A stretch of DNA of 64,000 nucleotides, taken from the NCBI GenBank assembly GCA_935421135.1, contig OW285192.1:11301501-11365500 (forward strand). Reading direction: 5' to 3'. Each line of letters opens with the position of its first letter. Positions within the stretch are counted from its first letter, which is position 1. This DNA comes from Bugulina stolonifera. Its lineage: Eukaryota; Bryozoa; Gymnolaemata; Cheilostomatida; Bugulidae. The notes below the pieces were generated by a model, which saw only the letters and a program-made list of their open reading frames with translations, was not told the DNA's origin and searched no databases. This document shows, piece after piece, positions 42,301 through 54,708 of the stretch. Made by a program: the position numbers and the translations under genes.

Positions 42301-44296
42301 TGTCTCCAGTGGCTTGGCTGTACAGGTACCATTTTTCATACCAGGCTCTATACTCTTGGGACTCGATTGGCACAGCAGGTCGCGGACCAGGAGCCTCTAT
42401 TCCTGGGGGCAACATGCGAGTAGCTGATGTGTGTGACTGAGCTTGGCCCACTTGAGCTGCGACTTGGGATCTTGTGTTTGCTGCATAACATAATGTATAT
42501 ATGTATATACATGTATGTATATATATACATTGTATAGGCTATAGCACATACATGTAGAAGTATATATTGAACTTTGCCCTAGTCCCAATTTCTACTGTTG
42601 AAATATCGTTACATTGACATATTATTTCTATTCACAACCTACAGTTATCAAGTTAGTTGGTCATTTGTTGGACTTTCACAAGATTTAATGGTTCAAAAGA
42701 TAGGGTTTAATAAAGTCGCTAAGTGTAGGCAGCCATGTCATATCCAGGCAGGGATGAATACACACATCACTGCCTGCACATGTATATCATCGATTGATCA
42801 GTAATTACGAGTCAAACTTGAACATATTAGTATCAACTACCAGATAACCACCGCATAGAAATTAAGAATTTGTCAATGATTAGAAGAGAATCCAGGCTAC
42901 AACTTGTTGAAATATTATTGGTCAATTTTTATATCATTTTACAAAGTAAGCGGTCGTGGAAATTAATTTTTTTGTTTCAACAGTGTATGTGGAAAGGTAG
43001 AGACAAATGTGCCACCCAGAGATGCAGATCTTGACAGTATACATATATCGCTACAGTACTAAAGCAAAAACTGGAGAATTTAATAGCCAAGGTTCAATCA
43101 CAGAGCAGCGAAAAGAACATTGCAAACCAAACTGGACAATATATACACCAATTTTCCTACCTATAACATAATCAAAAGCAAATTGCGGAACGTTTTAGGG
43201 CAGTAGGATGAATGCAGTGACAGCTGCCACGCTAATCTACCCAACCTTTGCAATGTCATGCATACTTGTATTTAGCAATTAAAAGAGTCGTTGGCCACAC
43301 ATGGGAGAGATAATAATACAGAAAACGGAAAACAAAGATTTGAAGACTTTTAGCCAAATGAGTGACACATGTTTTTGTGAATGATTTTGAGAAGAGGACA
43401 TATTCTTTTTATCCTGGGTAAAAGAACAAAAACCAATCTCACCGTTTCATTCAGTGACAGCCTATAAACAGGTATGTGCGTTCAGAACGTTATATAGTAC
43501 CTGTAATGAGAACGGGCTTCGGCTCCTCAGAACTTTCAGAATTATGGCTTACATCAGTGCTTAGAGCACTGCTTCCAGGATACTGATTAGATGTTGGTGG
43601 TGGAAAGCGGGGACCACCTTGTGCTGTAGGTCCAAATCCACCTCTTCCGCGCTCCCCAAATCCACCTCTTCCACGCTCCCCAAATCCACCTCTTCCACGT
43701 TCTCCAAATCCACCTCTTCCACGTTCCCCAGGACCACTTCTTCCACGTTCTCCAAATCCACCACTACCACGTTCTCCAAATCCACCACTACCACGTTCTC
43801 CAAATCCACCACTATCGTGCTCTCCGGGTCCACTTCTACCATGCTCTTCAGGACCCCATCTACCATATTCCCCAAACCCGCCTCTTCCATGCTCACCAGG
43901 TCTGCCTCTTCCACGCTCCCCAAATCCACCTCTTCCACGCTCCCCAAATCCACCTCTTCCGTGTTCACCAAATCCACCTCTTCCGTGTTCACCAAATCCA
44001 CCTCTTCCGTGTTCTCCAAATCCACCTCTTCCATGTTCACCAAATCCACCTCTTCCACGTTCACCAAATCCACCTCTTCCACGCTCTCCAAACCCACCTC
44101 TTCCACGTTCCCCAAATGCACCTCTCCCAGGACCACCTCTTCCACGTTCCCCAGGACCACCTCTCCCACGTTCGCCATATCCACCTCTTCCGCGTTCACC
44201 ATATCCACCTCTACCATGCTCTCCATAACTGCCTCTCCCACGATCACCATATCCACCTCGTCCACGCTCTCCATAATTTCCTCGGCTACTATGCAT
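27400..44296 (-). CDS. RGG/low-complexity protein with six U1/matrin-type zinc fingers (2120 aa)
   Basis: I do not recognise a named orthologue. Exons: 44296-43501, 42480-40047, 36296-36239, 36044-35958, 35795-35712, 35608-35564, 35284-35198, 35065-34985, 34518-34456, 34026-33943, 33444-33361, 33097-33044, 32764-32702, 32359-32279, 32051-30681, 30458-30384, 30147-30073, 29854-29801, 29593-29537, 29371-29297, 28984-28901, 28499-28374, 28158-28075, 27921-27812, 27550-27400. The sum is 6363 nt with every phase consistent. Order: GERGRGGF-type repeats (about 1-230); Ser/Gly/Met/Asn-rich region with YRAWYEKWYLYS (266-1076); six C-x2-C...H-x5-H fingers (about 1125-1936); a Gln/Met-rich insert after finger 4 (1368-1824); a C-terminal segment ending ILDSPPPM. 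RGG boxes and H-x5-H fingers occur in RNA- and dsRNA-binding nuclear proteins (matrin-3, ZFR, ZNF346), so a nuclear RNA-binding, condensate-prone role is inferred. The exon 2-3 intron is 3.75 kb. Confidence 0.85.
30681..32051 (-). other. Gln/Met-rich expanded exon (exon 15)
   Basis: 457 codons, phase 0 at both ends. It begins with a helix-like ELKQQIEEAL (the usual third exon of a cassette), then a charged Gln-rich coiled-coil-like segment, then Met/Asn/Gln repeats including tandem GQRMPMA units (about 31440-31530), then a Lys/Ser-rich acidic tail. It is likely a disordered, nuclear-localised insert. Confidence 0.88.
32393..32690. repeat. Tandem repeat cluster in a zinc-finger gene intron
   Basis: Five 24-bp units of ACCGAGTACAATGATAGTAC type (32393-32516), then five GTACTAACTGTATAT and four CTACATATTGTATAT units (32549-32690), between exons 13 and 14. 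Confidence 0.9.
33856..33955. repeat. Tandem duplication spanning the exon 10 splice donor of the zinc-finger gene
   Basis: GTATGTATTTACCTGACAAG occurs at 33875 and 33931. On the minus strand each copy reads exon end CTTGTCAG plus donor GTAAATAC. The true junction is at 33943. The intronic copy, 56 bases further on, has an intact donor and would shift the frame if used. Confidence 0.9.
34554..34685. repeat. 31-bp tandem repeat, about 4 copies
   Basis: TATAACTGAATAACTTTAAC-type units in the intron just upstream of exon 9 of the zinc-finger gene. Confidence 0.9.
36297..40046 (-). other. 3.75-kb intron 2 of the zinc-finger gene
   Basis: Much longer than the other introns of this gene. It holds scattered short open frames (for example 36506-36748, 38131-38385 and 39299-39541 on plus) but nothing I recognise. 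It probably contains decayed inserted DNA. Confidence 0.45.
43501..44296 (-). repeat. RGG minisatellite exon (exon 1)
   Basis: About 27 imperfect 24-bp repeats encode GERGRGGF-like octapeptides (variants GEHGRGGF, GERGSGGF). Because the unit is a multiple of three and lacks stops, other frames on both strands also stay open (for example the plus strand 43619-44398). I treat those as shadows. Exon 1 ends ...KPVLIT with a phase-1 donor that joins exon 2 as Ala. Confidence 0.92.
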
Positions 44297-46078
44297 CTTT
44301 CAGCAGGAGTAATTGAAAACCCTACAATCAAATACAATCTAACAATGTTGGTCTTGCGTCTTATTTCAAACAATAGTCATAGACCAATTTCAATTTAATT
44401 AAAACCAACAGCTTTAAAATGAGTCAATACTGCAGAGATTCCGATTGTACAAACAACAGCCTTATCTCAGTGAGTATCCACATCACTGTCTAACAGTCTA
44501 AGTCACCATGGCTTGCTAATTTATAATATTTAATTCTAATTCTTTTCTATATAATTGTCACCAAGTTTAGTCATGGGCAGTCAATTAACTTCAAATCTAG
44601 CATAAATAAACTGTAAAATAAAAGTTGGTATTGCCTGAATTGAATTCTCTTGCACTGTAAAGCATAGCTTATTTAATTTTATTTATTTATATTTATATTA
44701 GCTAGCTGAGCACAGCATCTCATATCATGTTCGTTACGTTGTGTTTTGGCATGCTTTTTTCAATAATTAAGAAGTTTTTCCAAGCGAAGACTTACAGTGT
44801 GTGGCTTTTGCTAACTACTAAACAGAAATCATTTGTGGAAACAATTTGATTGTTACAGCACACGTTCTTTTTCAACAATATACACCAAAAGTCAGGTGAG
44901 AAACTTGGATACACCTAATGGCGGCTAATCATGCGGGTTGGAGCACATCACCACTCTCGGACGCGTATGCTGGCTTATGCCAATGAATAAGCTCAATTAT
45001 ACCTGCGGTAGTGCAAAATGCTCAAATAACGAAATTTCTAAAGCATTTCGGCACCGCTCTCAGGGGTAGAAAACTCCAAGTTATCACATGTAATGCAATA
45101 GAAATTGTAGCAACCGAAACTCTTTTAGAATAATACACTCTGACTGCTGACTCTACAGCAGTGTTCAAAGTGGAACAAATGAGGTGGGTCACGGTGCAGG
45201 CAAGCTTGCAAATTAGTATTGTATAACTATCTACTTAATCTTATAGCAGCTAAGAAATTAGTGAATCACTAAAATGAAAAAAAATCATGCTCTGGTGAGA
45301 TTCGAACTCAAGACCCTATGAATGATAGTCAAGCACTCTACCACTACACTATTAGGTCTGCAGTGACTCTGGGGAAAAATATCTATTAAAACGAGGGTAA
45401 ATGCCTGCTGGCAGTATAACCATTAAAAACGAGGTGGTTACACACCATACACTCCGTATAACCACATAGCTGGTTGTTTAATTGTATTTTCTGCAAAAAT
45501 TCCCCCTTTAATATAAGAATTAGCCATCTAATACTAATATAACGTCACACAAGAAAGTATATTTTTCACACATTTTGGAATATAGCCTACCCTAAGCATA
45601 TGGCGACATGCAATATGCAGACAGTATTATATCCCTGTGCCCTGTGATATTATGTAACTCACCCTGCAACACTTCCTTTTTATTGTCTCTTCATAAACAA
45701 AATATTCATTAAAACTAGGGTAAGAACGTTCCTTGATAGCACAACTTGTTCAAATATTACGGCGACATCATGAGAATTATTGATGTTGCTTTATAAAAAT
45801 ACTTTTTTGTTGACTATTTTTTCCATCATTGTAGTCATAAATATATGACTGCAATAAAAAGTAAATACAAAAACACGGCAAAACAGGAATGAGTATCCCT
45901 GTACAGTAAATTAGCAACATGATATAAATATTCAATGACTTTCGATACCACTCAACTTTATATTCAAATACATTCTTAAAGTTTAGGTCTCATAAAAATT
46001 TTCAAAACCTTTTCACTACTAATCCCTGCAGCAGTTAACAGATATTAGGACGTCACATAGACATCTGAAACGAGTCAA
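44297..46078. other. Spacer upstream of the zinc-finger gene
   Basis: Holds the presumed promoter and 5' UTR of the zinc-finger gene and the 3' flank of the SLC18B1-like gene. No protein-coding signal. The tRNA-like sequence at 45290-45362 is listed separately. Confidence 0.45.
45283..45362 (-). ncRNA. tRNA-like pol III unit (tRNA pseudogene or SINE head)
   Basis: On the minus strand TAGTGTAGTGG (45351-45341) fits the pol III A box, GAGTTCGAATCTC (45309-45297) is an excellent B box, and a run of eight T follows within a few bases as a terminator. The T arm has four pairs, but the acceptor, D and anticodon stems do not pair properly, so I do not call a working tRNA. Confidence 0.55.
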
Positions 46079-49000
46079 TTAATTACTGTTAATGGTTCCA
46101 GTCAAGAGTGGACTCCTCTCTTCGTCTTTTGGTGGGCGTAGCTGTTTCTTCATTAGCGTCATGGTGATCACATAGATTAGCACCATCACAGCCTGCACCA
46201 GTAAAACAAAAAGTATCAAAGTGTGCTTTATACTAACAAGGGAGAACAACCCTAAAAGCAAATAGACAAGATGACTGATTCATACAATGTACAGTGGATA
46301 GCTACAGAATTATTTTCCATAGTTTGTAGTTCTACTGGAATTCCCTCATTTCCATGAAACCTTTGTTCATTTCCCAGAGATTACGGGGACTTTTGGAGTT
46401 CTTCTCTCGGCCTATCAGTTATTAACCTACTGTTGCCAGCAAGGTGAAGGTCATCACTGTTGTAGCCCATTTAAATGTATACTTCTGTGTGAGATAGCCC
46501 GAGGCCAATGGTCCAGCTAGAGATCCTAATGACGTACCCGAGCTCATCATTCCTGACACTAATCCATATGTTTGAACATTCTGCTCATAACCGTTCACTC
46601 TACAATGTATTGGTTCTTATGCTACACATATTACATTATACTGCATGCTTATTTTACTCTATATATTATATACTGTAAATACACTGTACTTATTATATGT
46701 TGCATATATATTATGTCAAGTAATATGGTGACCATAGTAGAAGGTAGTAGATAACACATACAATGTACATAACTCATTTAACAGTAAATAAAAAATAAAA
46801 CGCACATGCCATATAGCATTGCAGAACAAGTAGATAATTTATTACATGACTTGTAGTAGGTGTACTCATTATTGAATAATACATACTCTGAGATATGTAA
46901 GGCCGCCTGATAAGTTGGTATATACATTGCCGCTCCAAACAAGCCTTCCAAGATGCAGACAATCACCACCAACCATACATAGCTGTAAGGAGTACAATAT
47001 TTGTGAACTGTACAATATGCACATGGGCGGCATAAGCTATTGGTTATAATTAGAAGTTATCCTCTCTCAATTTATCTTCGTGAGAGAGGACAACTTCTAA
47101 TTGTGAAGTTGGTAAATTGGTAACAGCATAGAAATAATATATACATTATAAATTATATTACAACATAATATATCTATGTATAGCTGCAAAAACACCGTGA
47201 AAAATTCTGCACATACATGTGCAGGAACTTAAACTATAAAAATATAATTCATTTTTTACTTACAATCAATTCACCATGCTAGTAAAAGAATTACAATTTT
47301 TCCAATCTTTCATAAGACATACACATACACATTACATATCCTTCAGTTATACTGCTACAGTCTATGTATGTACAAAGTTATAACAACAGATGGATGTCTA
47401 TGTAAATGTACTCAATAACTTACTGGTGATCCTGGAACATGAAGTCAAGGAGAGGTGAAGGGGCAAGGAAAAGGTAGACAACTCCACTTCCAATAATACC
47501 GATTATCATTATAGAATATATGTAGCCCTAGAAACAGATATTATAATAATAATATAATATGGTACACATGATATATGTATATAAAGCAACGATGCTGTAT
47601 TTCTCCACCATATACTGGTGTCAGTATGCACAATGCTCGAGTAAAAATGAAATAGGACTAAATATTAGACATTTTATAATTCGTTTATAATATACAATTT
47701 ATGTCAACAATTAGTAAAAAAATCAATATCATTGCAGAAAAATTATATTCTGCACACAATCTTTTCAGCCTCAACTCATATAGTAAAGTAAAATATTGAT
47801 GTCAGTATTATGATATTATTTAGATGTAAATTGTACCTTGTCAACAAGTTTTCCAAGAGGAGGGGAGACAATTGCATATGTCGCTGACCAAGTAACAAAG
47901 AGCAGTCCAACTGTTGCAGGGCTCATTCTAAACTAAGCAACAGATTACACATCAAACTTTATGTAGATAAACATACCAGTAATTCTACTAAAGTGCAAAG
48001 TAAGTGTAAGGTACATGTACATGTAAGTGTAAGGTAAGTGTAGGGTACATGTAAGTATAAGGTAAGTGTAGGGTAAGTGTAAGGGAAGTGTAAGGTAAGT
48101 GTAGGGTAAGTGTAAGTGTAAGACATATCAGGTGTATTTACTGGTGGACTGTCGTATGCTGCTTAGTTTACTGATTAACTGATTCAAGGAAATGGACAAC
48201 AGTTGACCAGTTGACCAATTTATTTTAGAAGCCATGAATTTACTTTCTTCAGTGTTTTAAAATCATTATACATAAGGATATCAACTACAATATGTGCACA
48301 TGTATCATATTATGTACATGTACATGTACACGGATACCTATCATATACCTAGCATATGCTTATGATGCAAACTACACACACATGTAAAATACACACACAC
48401 AGTGTTAGAAGTGGTCATATGGAGCAGACATGTGCCAAGCAGACAAATACTCAAGTCAAGAGTCAAGTAAGAGTATACATTCCCAATTGATAAAAAGTAA
48501 TTTAGAGTAAACTCATCAGATGAAGCAAGTCAAAAGTAGAGTAAGAGTAAATAAACAGCCATTTTGAAAAGTAAAGTAAGAGTCAAGCAACTAGTGCCAA
48601 AATGCTAGAGTCAGAGTAGAGTCAAAAGTACAGCGGTATATCAAAGAGAATACCAATGGGAATTTTGTAGAACACAAATTTCTGATGTATACAAGTGTGA
48701 CAACACACAATAGGTAATACTTAGTGTTAGATCCAATTTTCTGTCAGTTAAAGTAGTTCTGAGGAACAAAGGCTATTTCAAATTTGCACTTATTGTAATG
48801 GTAGGTCTGTTTATCTATAAGCCTCTCAGCTTCTCTATGGTTGACAAGACTTATTACATAATTACACCAAACCAATAGAATTATCATCGATAGCTGAGAG
48901 ATTAGAGTAAAGTAAGAGTCAAGCATCATGCTTTGTAGGAGAGTAGAAGTAAAAGTCAATTCCCAGCTTTCATACAGTACAAAAGCACAAGTCAATTAAA

Positions 49001-52000
49001 AGTAATGAAAAGCTGTTGCTCGAGTTAACTTGAGTCGAGTAAAATGACTCGAGTGCCCATGTCTGATATGGAGTGCACATACCTACTGACTTGAAACTAT
49101 ACACTGTATTAGGCACTGCCCTGAAATTGCAGGTGCTGTGCATCCACCTCAATTAGTTCCTGCACACACCTATACGCACATACACATACTTTCAATATCA
49201 TTGTCAGTATTTTAAGTGAATTGTTCAACTTACAGTTTCCCTCATCCAATCACTGAGAACAGGGTCTAAATAGGTCATACTCAGGGAGCTGACACACATT
49301 AGTAGAAATATAACCACTAGTCCTGGAATCTGGAGCAGACGGAGGAAGTTATAGCTTTGGGTCTCTGTATCTCCTGCATTCAGTATAAATATTGTATTAC
49401 AAAATTTCTATTATGGTACAACATACTCGTACATACAAATGAAAAATTACATTATAATTATCATGGCAACCGTGTAATTTGTTTTCTGCTCACATAGTAT
49501 ACTGCACGATAAGAGAAGGCAATTACCATAATTATGGTAATAAATATAATTGTCTACTCTTATTTCTCCTGTCGGTATCGAATGGATAGGACAGCAACAA
49601 CTCTGGCCCATTATATAATAAACAATCATACAGAAATACATAATAATATTATGTAATACAACTGCGTTAGCATTGCGTAGTATGCGTTGTTCGTGTAGCA
49701 TACCTCGATTGTCCAACAGGAAGATGAGAACGGCAGCCATTATCAGTGTCATCACACCAATTATTATGAATGGCAGCTGGTAGCCTCCGATCTGTAGCAT
49801 AGCATTAGATTTGGTAAATCAGAGATAATACTCAAATAGTACTCTACTGTTACAATTATAATGTCTAACTAAATCTTGTAGGTGAACGTGACTGCTACCA
49901 ATGTGTACATTGAGGTAACCATTAGTGGGAATTCCTAGATAATTGGCTCAACTATACTATAAAATTGAGTCATATGTATTCTATGGGCTTGTGGACTGAT
50001 ACACAGACCGAATCTCTCATCCAATTAAAAGTTAGTAGGAAATTATGATGTAGAAGATTTATAAAATTGGATCACTTACTGCATAGAATGCAGAACCAAA
50101 TGCTGGTCCACCGATATAACCAAGTGCATTAGCCATCTCTAGAAGACTCTGTGAATACAATACCAGTGGTTTAGTTTGTTTGCAAGTATTACACATGTGT
50201 ATTATGTATACTATTAGTATTACACATGTGTATTATTTATGTATATTATACCTATGTCGTTTTCTTTAAGCAGCAGTGTTATAAAAAAGATAATTTTGCC
50301 GATCAATGGTTTTACCTGGTGAATCTCAAGCAGTACTCACCAAGTGATCCATGCTCTAATATTCTATTCATGTTAAAGATTTTAAAGATTATAATATTGT
50401 AGAAATTAATATTATAATCATGAAGTTCAGGTAAAAGGGAAGAAAACCTATATCCAGTTCAGAGGTACAACAATATGATATATATACATGTAAAACAGGT
50501 ATAACAGCCAGGGTTATTCAGCAGTTTCAGACAATCATAGCTTGAGTTACTCTAAACAGCTACTTGCTGATGCCATGAGTTACGCTATATTTGCTGACAT
50601 CTTAGTTATTGTATACTTACAGACATCAGACCTGTTGAAGATTGGAAACTCTCAAATACAATAGAGGCTGAGGCTACACTGAGTAATGCTGACCCGTTTC
50701 CCTCCACCACTCGTACTAACAATGACATTGCTAGGAATACATCTCTACCTTCTATGTAGTTCAACAAACTAGAAAAAACATATTGATTTTAGTTGAGACA
50801 GTTTTCAGCAATTATACTATTGTTAGTTATCTTCTCTCTAAAGAGGGGAGATAACTCTTCACAAGAATATGTAGCTGGCTATTTCCATTACAAATGAGTT
50901 GCTATGCTAACATTTAGCATATTGGGATTGTTAGTAGTTGATCTTCACAAAATGAAATTATTTCTATCTCCCTATAAGCTATAACTTTATCGAACTAGCT
51001 CTGGCCATAAACAGTGTGTGTCGTGTACATAGTCTTAGCTGAATGTACACGTACATATATAATATGTACGTGTACATAGTCTTAGCTGAATGTACACGTA
51101 CATATATAATATGTATGTGTACATAGTCTTAGCTGAATGTACACGTACATATATAATATGTATGTGTACATAGTCTTAGCTGAATGTACACGTACATATA
51201 TAATATGTACGTGTACATAGTCTTAGCTGAATGTACACGTACATATATAATATGTACGTGTACATAGTCTTAGCTGAATGTACACGTACATATATAATAT
51301 GTACGTGTACATAGTCTTAGCTGAATGTACACGTACATATATAATATGTACGTGTACATAGTCTTAGCTGAATGTACACGTACATATATAATATGTACGT
51401 GTACATAGTCTTAGCTGAATGTACACGTACATATATAATATGTACGTGTACATACCGAAATGGTTGTGGTGGAAGTATTACTAGAGATATGAATGCCTAT
51501 AATTCAAACTCTGATTAGTTTAATTATAGGCATACATACCTCGCTTAATACTTTCATAACGATGAACTTTTACCTAGTATTACTATGATGTTCAATCTGG
51601 TTATAAACTGTATGCCTTTACTTTACCAACTAATTGACAATATTGACTTTATCAGTGCTGCATGTTAAAAGAGTTACACCTAATGGCACTTTGGCTTAGA
51701 TTAAGTTAAAGAACGAATGTTTTCGTTCTTTTAAACTACATGTCATGAACATATCAACCCCGGTTTTCTTCATGCAACTGCCATTCTTAGATTATCTCTA
51801 CAAGCTAAAAGTTCAGAGCTCCGGCCTGAGGTCAACAGCCATTTCACACATGTTGGTGACGTTATGTAGGTCATGTCTTTTTCCTTTTATCTCGCTATCC
51901 AAGAATGTAACTGATGTTATCAGAGGTAAAACAATGGATGATAAGTGATGCCTATCAACATGCCAAGAAAGAATACAATAACCGTGGTGTCAATAATAAA

Positions 52001-53316
52001 CTATAATATGTATATGTTACCATCTCATACTTATCTCCACATGGTTTTACCAAGATAAATAATATAAATATTAGTTGACAAGAGTTGATAAGTAAAATTA
52101 ATAGATAGCAAGTTATAGTACAGTAAGTAATCCACCTAGACAGTGTAGACATCTCACTGTAGACATTCGTACTTTGTATTATAGCAGAATAAACTTCTAT
52201 ATACATGTACATGTACATATCTTTACCTTTACACTGAGATATTCTAATTCTTACTAAATATTTGATTATGACTTCAGTGAAGGAATCAACTTGTTACTCA
52301 CCCAAAAAGTATGCTAGACCCTCCACACAGGAAACATCCTGCTACACACATAAATTTTGGTCCTAGTTTTATGATCTACAATGTTATAAAATACACTTGT
52401 AAAATATAGTCATTGTCAGTGATAGGTTGATGCTACATGTATATACATGTACATGTAATACTGATTAGATACTCAAAACCTATCAAACCCTAATAGCCGG
52501 TTGTGCAAATACAAATGTCGAATAGAAGTGGTGATGACTTGTATCTGTATCCTGCTGTCTTTTTGAGCAACTTAGAACCTAGGCCAGTGATAACATTAAT
52601 AGTAAAATAAGTCAAATACAATTAACTAATAAAGAAGCACCTGTACCTTGCAAATAAATTAGCTCCTCAAAAATTTTTTCCCCAACAAAAGACTGTCTCA
52701 ATAGAAAATGACCGAAATGGCTTGATACTTTACCTGTGTGTACCCTTGCTTCTGACACTGGATGCAAAGATAATATTGACCAGTTTACTTGGATTGATTG
52801 ATTTATTGAGTGATCAATCGATGAATTGGTCATCGATTGATTGAAACGTGGATAAATTAGTACTTGTATACATACCAGTGTTCCATATATTGGTGCCATG
52901 ACAAAAGTGACAACTGCAAAGATGGAGAATATTAGACCTATTTGAGTTTCTGTTAGACCTTTATCCTGAGCTTTTTGAGGAAAAAATGGTGAAATAATGG
53001 AGTAGCCAGACAAAACACAAAACTGTGCAAACAGCAAAGCAGTTACTCTTAAGATCTTTTGCCGCCTCGTCGGAACAGTTGGAGTATAAGTTGAAGAGAA
53101 ATTGACAGAATTAAGATCCGAAGTCTGTTTGATACTATTTAATTCATTATTCGACTGCAGAAAATTGTTCATGTTTCTATCCAGTGCTTGATGGTTGCCA
53201 CTTTCTGTATCCTCCAAATGTCTGTGTAGAGATTCCATACCATCTGTATGTCTAGTACTTCTTCCTCTGTTACTATGTGTTGACGACATGCTATCTATGG
53301 AATCTGTGTCAGCCAT
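46079..53316 (-). CDS. SLC18B1-like major facilitator superfamily transporter
   Basis: Eleven exons, phases agree throughout: 53316-52876, 52375-52302, 50768-50621, 50148-50080, 49791-49704, 49373-49234, 47932-47837, 47527-47424, 46982-46887, 46599-46431, 46192-46079. Total 1539 nt, 512 aa. A Ser/Asn-rich cytosolic N terminus of about 85 residues precedes 12 predicted membrane helices, the first beginning near LRVTALLFAQFCVLSGYSII. The MFS signatures GLIFSIFAVVTFVMAPIYG (TM2) and RVVEGNGSALLS (TM4) are present, and the layout resembles SLC18B1, a vesicular amine/polyamine carrier in vertebrates. The C terminus contains EERSPLL, an acidic dileucine-type sorting signal that fits vesicle or lysosome targeting. 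Substrate is inferred from family only. Another DHA1-type MFS carrier is the alternative. Confidence 0.85.
47028..47112. mobile_element. Short palindromic MITE-like element
   Basis: In an intron of the SLC18B1-like gene. It starts CATGGGCGGCATAAGCTATT, close to the 20143 terminus, and has inverted arms TTAGAAGTTATCCTCTCTCA / TGAGAGAGGACAACTTCTAA. The right end is degenerate. Confidence 0.6.
48000..48125. repeat. GTAAGTGTAAGG-type minisatellite
   Basis: Imperfect tandem units of GTAAGTGTAGGG and GTAAGTGTAAGG in an intron of the SLC18B1-like gene (the gene is on the opposite strand, so these are not donors for it). Confidence 0.85.
50828..50864. repeat. Short inverted repeat related to the palindromic family
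   Basis: AGTTATCTTCTCTCT faces AGAGGGGAGATAACT in an intron of the SLC18B1-like gene. It is probably a degenerate member of the GTTGTCCTCTC palindrome family. Confidence 0.4.
51024..51446. repeat. 47-bp satellite, 9 near-identical copies
   Basis: Units start at 51024, 51071, 51118, 51165, 51212, 51259, 51306, 51353 and 51400. Each contains inverted arms GTGTACAT / ATGTACAC and a second palindrome CGTACATATATAATATGTACG-like core. Lies in intron 2 of the SLC18B1-like gene. Confidence 0.96.
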
Positions 53317-54708
53317 TTCCTTAAGTAGAAGGACAGCTGTTAATACCAGACTATGTGGTATTTATGATAATCTCATGAAACAAATAAGTCAAACCAGTTG
53401 ACCCGTTTGAGGAGAACTGTCTGCTATGGTTACAAATAAACACTATACGCCTATATATATAAAACATGTTGTACATGTACATAATATAATAACAATATAT
53501 GTTTACCAATGTTGCTCTATTTATCAGTGGCTATGGTGAATCAAGGGGTGTAGATATGAGTTCCAGTTCAGGGGGGGGGGGGGGGTTCACATGTTCTCTT
53601 CTCCTGTAATGGAAATATCAGAACGCATCAATGTGCTTATAATTTGATATAGAATTAATAATTGTAAATACCGTTAGGATCTCTTTGGCCAAGTTGAAAA
53701 GTTAAAAGTCTACAAATTAATTTAAAATGCAGCCATATAGATTCAATTTGTTCTGCATTAGAGCATATTTTTAAACAACAAAATTATTCTGCGTTTAAAT
53801 TACTACAGTATGTAATTGCTTTAGTTATATCGCTCTATCTGCTAAATCCATCACTTTGAACTAACATCTTCTCAGCTACAGAACTACATGTAAACTTTTC
53901 AACTGTACAGAGTGCATTACATTACCGCTACACATTACAGTTACATATATATGTGTATCATACTAGCTATATCCAGCTTAGGCAACTATTCATTGTGTTT
54001 CCATGACTTGTTGATGAATCTGATCTAATTATTACTACCATTAAGTTGTTTATTTTATTATAGAGGTTCCTGGTAGATACTTAGTATTAAATGCAGTCAT
54101 GTGGTCCTGTTTGCCCATCATATGATAACAGAGATAAGGCAAATCCGAGCTCATATGGTTGTATCTTCTGCATTATTTATCACCAGCATGAAGTATGATA
54201 TTATGCTAGCAATATGCTTAGCTATACACCTTATTGCCCAAAACCCATGGTCAGACCAAACTAGTAGGTTACAGGTGTTTGAGATCAAGATCTCAAACGT
54301 TATTAGCATAATTCAGCATGTGCATCGCACTATGCACTTATACACTGATACACTTATACAAAGAACTAAGCAATACTTTCGAAAGAGATCCCAACTAATA
54401 ATATTTATCACCGACTAGTCAAGAAAATACAATGCATATCCAGCGGAATATTTGTGGTCAATGTATGCACCCTGATGCATGCACTCTGCATTTTTTACAC
54501 ATAAAAAATGTGAAATGTAAAAATATGTTACTTTATAGTATTTACAACAAACAAATAGCTTTTTGGGAAATCTATGAAAAATGTAACAATCCATTATCAC
54601 ATAATTTTCTGCAGTAAAGCATTGTATTGTTTTTCATGCCATTGCACCTAACACTGGTCTACTAGTCTATTATTATTACATTGTAACAACAAGTTAAAAA
54701 AGTACAAA
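53317..54708. other. Divergent intergenic region
   Basis: Shared upstream region of the SLC18B1-like (-) and lectin/EGF (+) genes. Contains a run of 15 G (53571-53585) and a near-perfect palindrome GTTTGAGATC-AA-GATCTCAAAC (54277-54298). An open frame at 54101-54418 lacks an ATG start at its head and is unrecognised. Confidence 0.5.

Noticed and set aside
45290..45362. Functional tRNA gene on the minus strand
   Set aside because: The acceptor and D stems do not pair and the anticodon stem is incomplete.
51024..51446. CRISPR-like array
   Set aside because: Units are contiguous with no variable spacers and lie in a eukaryotic intron; it is a satellite.
54101..54418. 105-codon plus-strand ORF in the divergent spacer
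   Set aside because: It has no ATG at its start, no splice context and no recognisable features.
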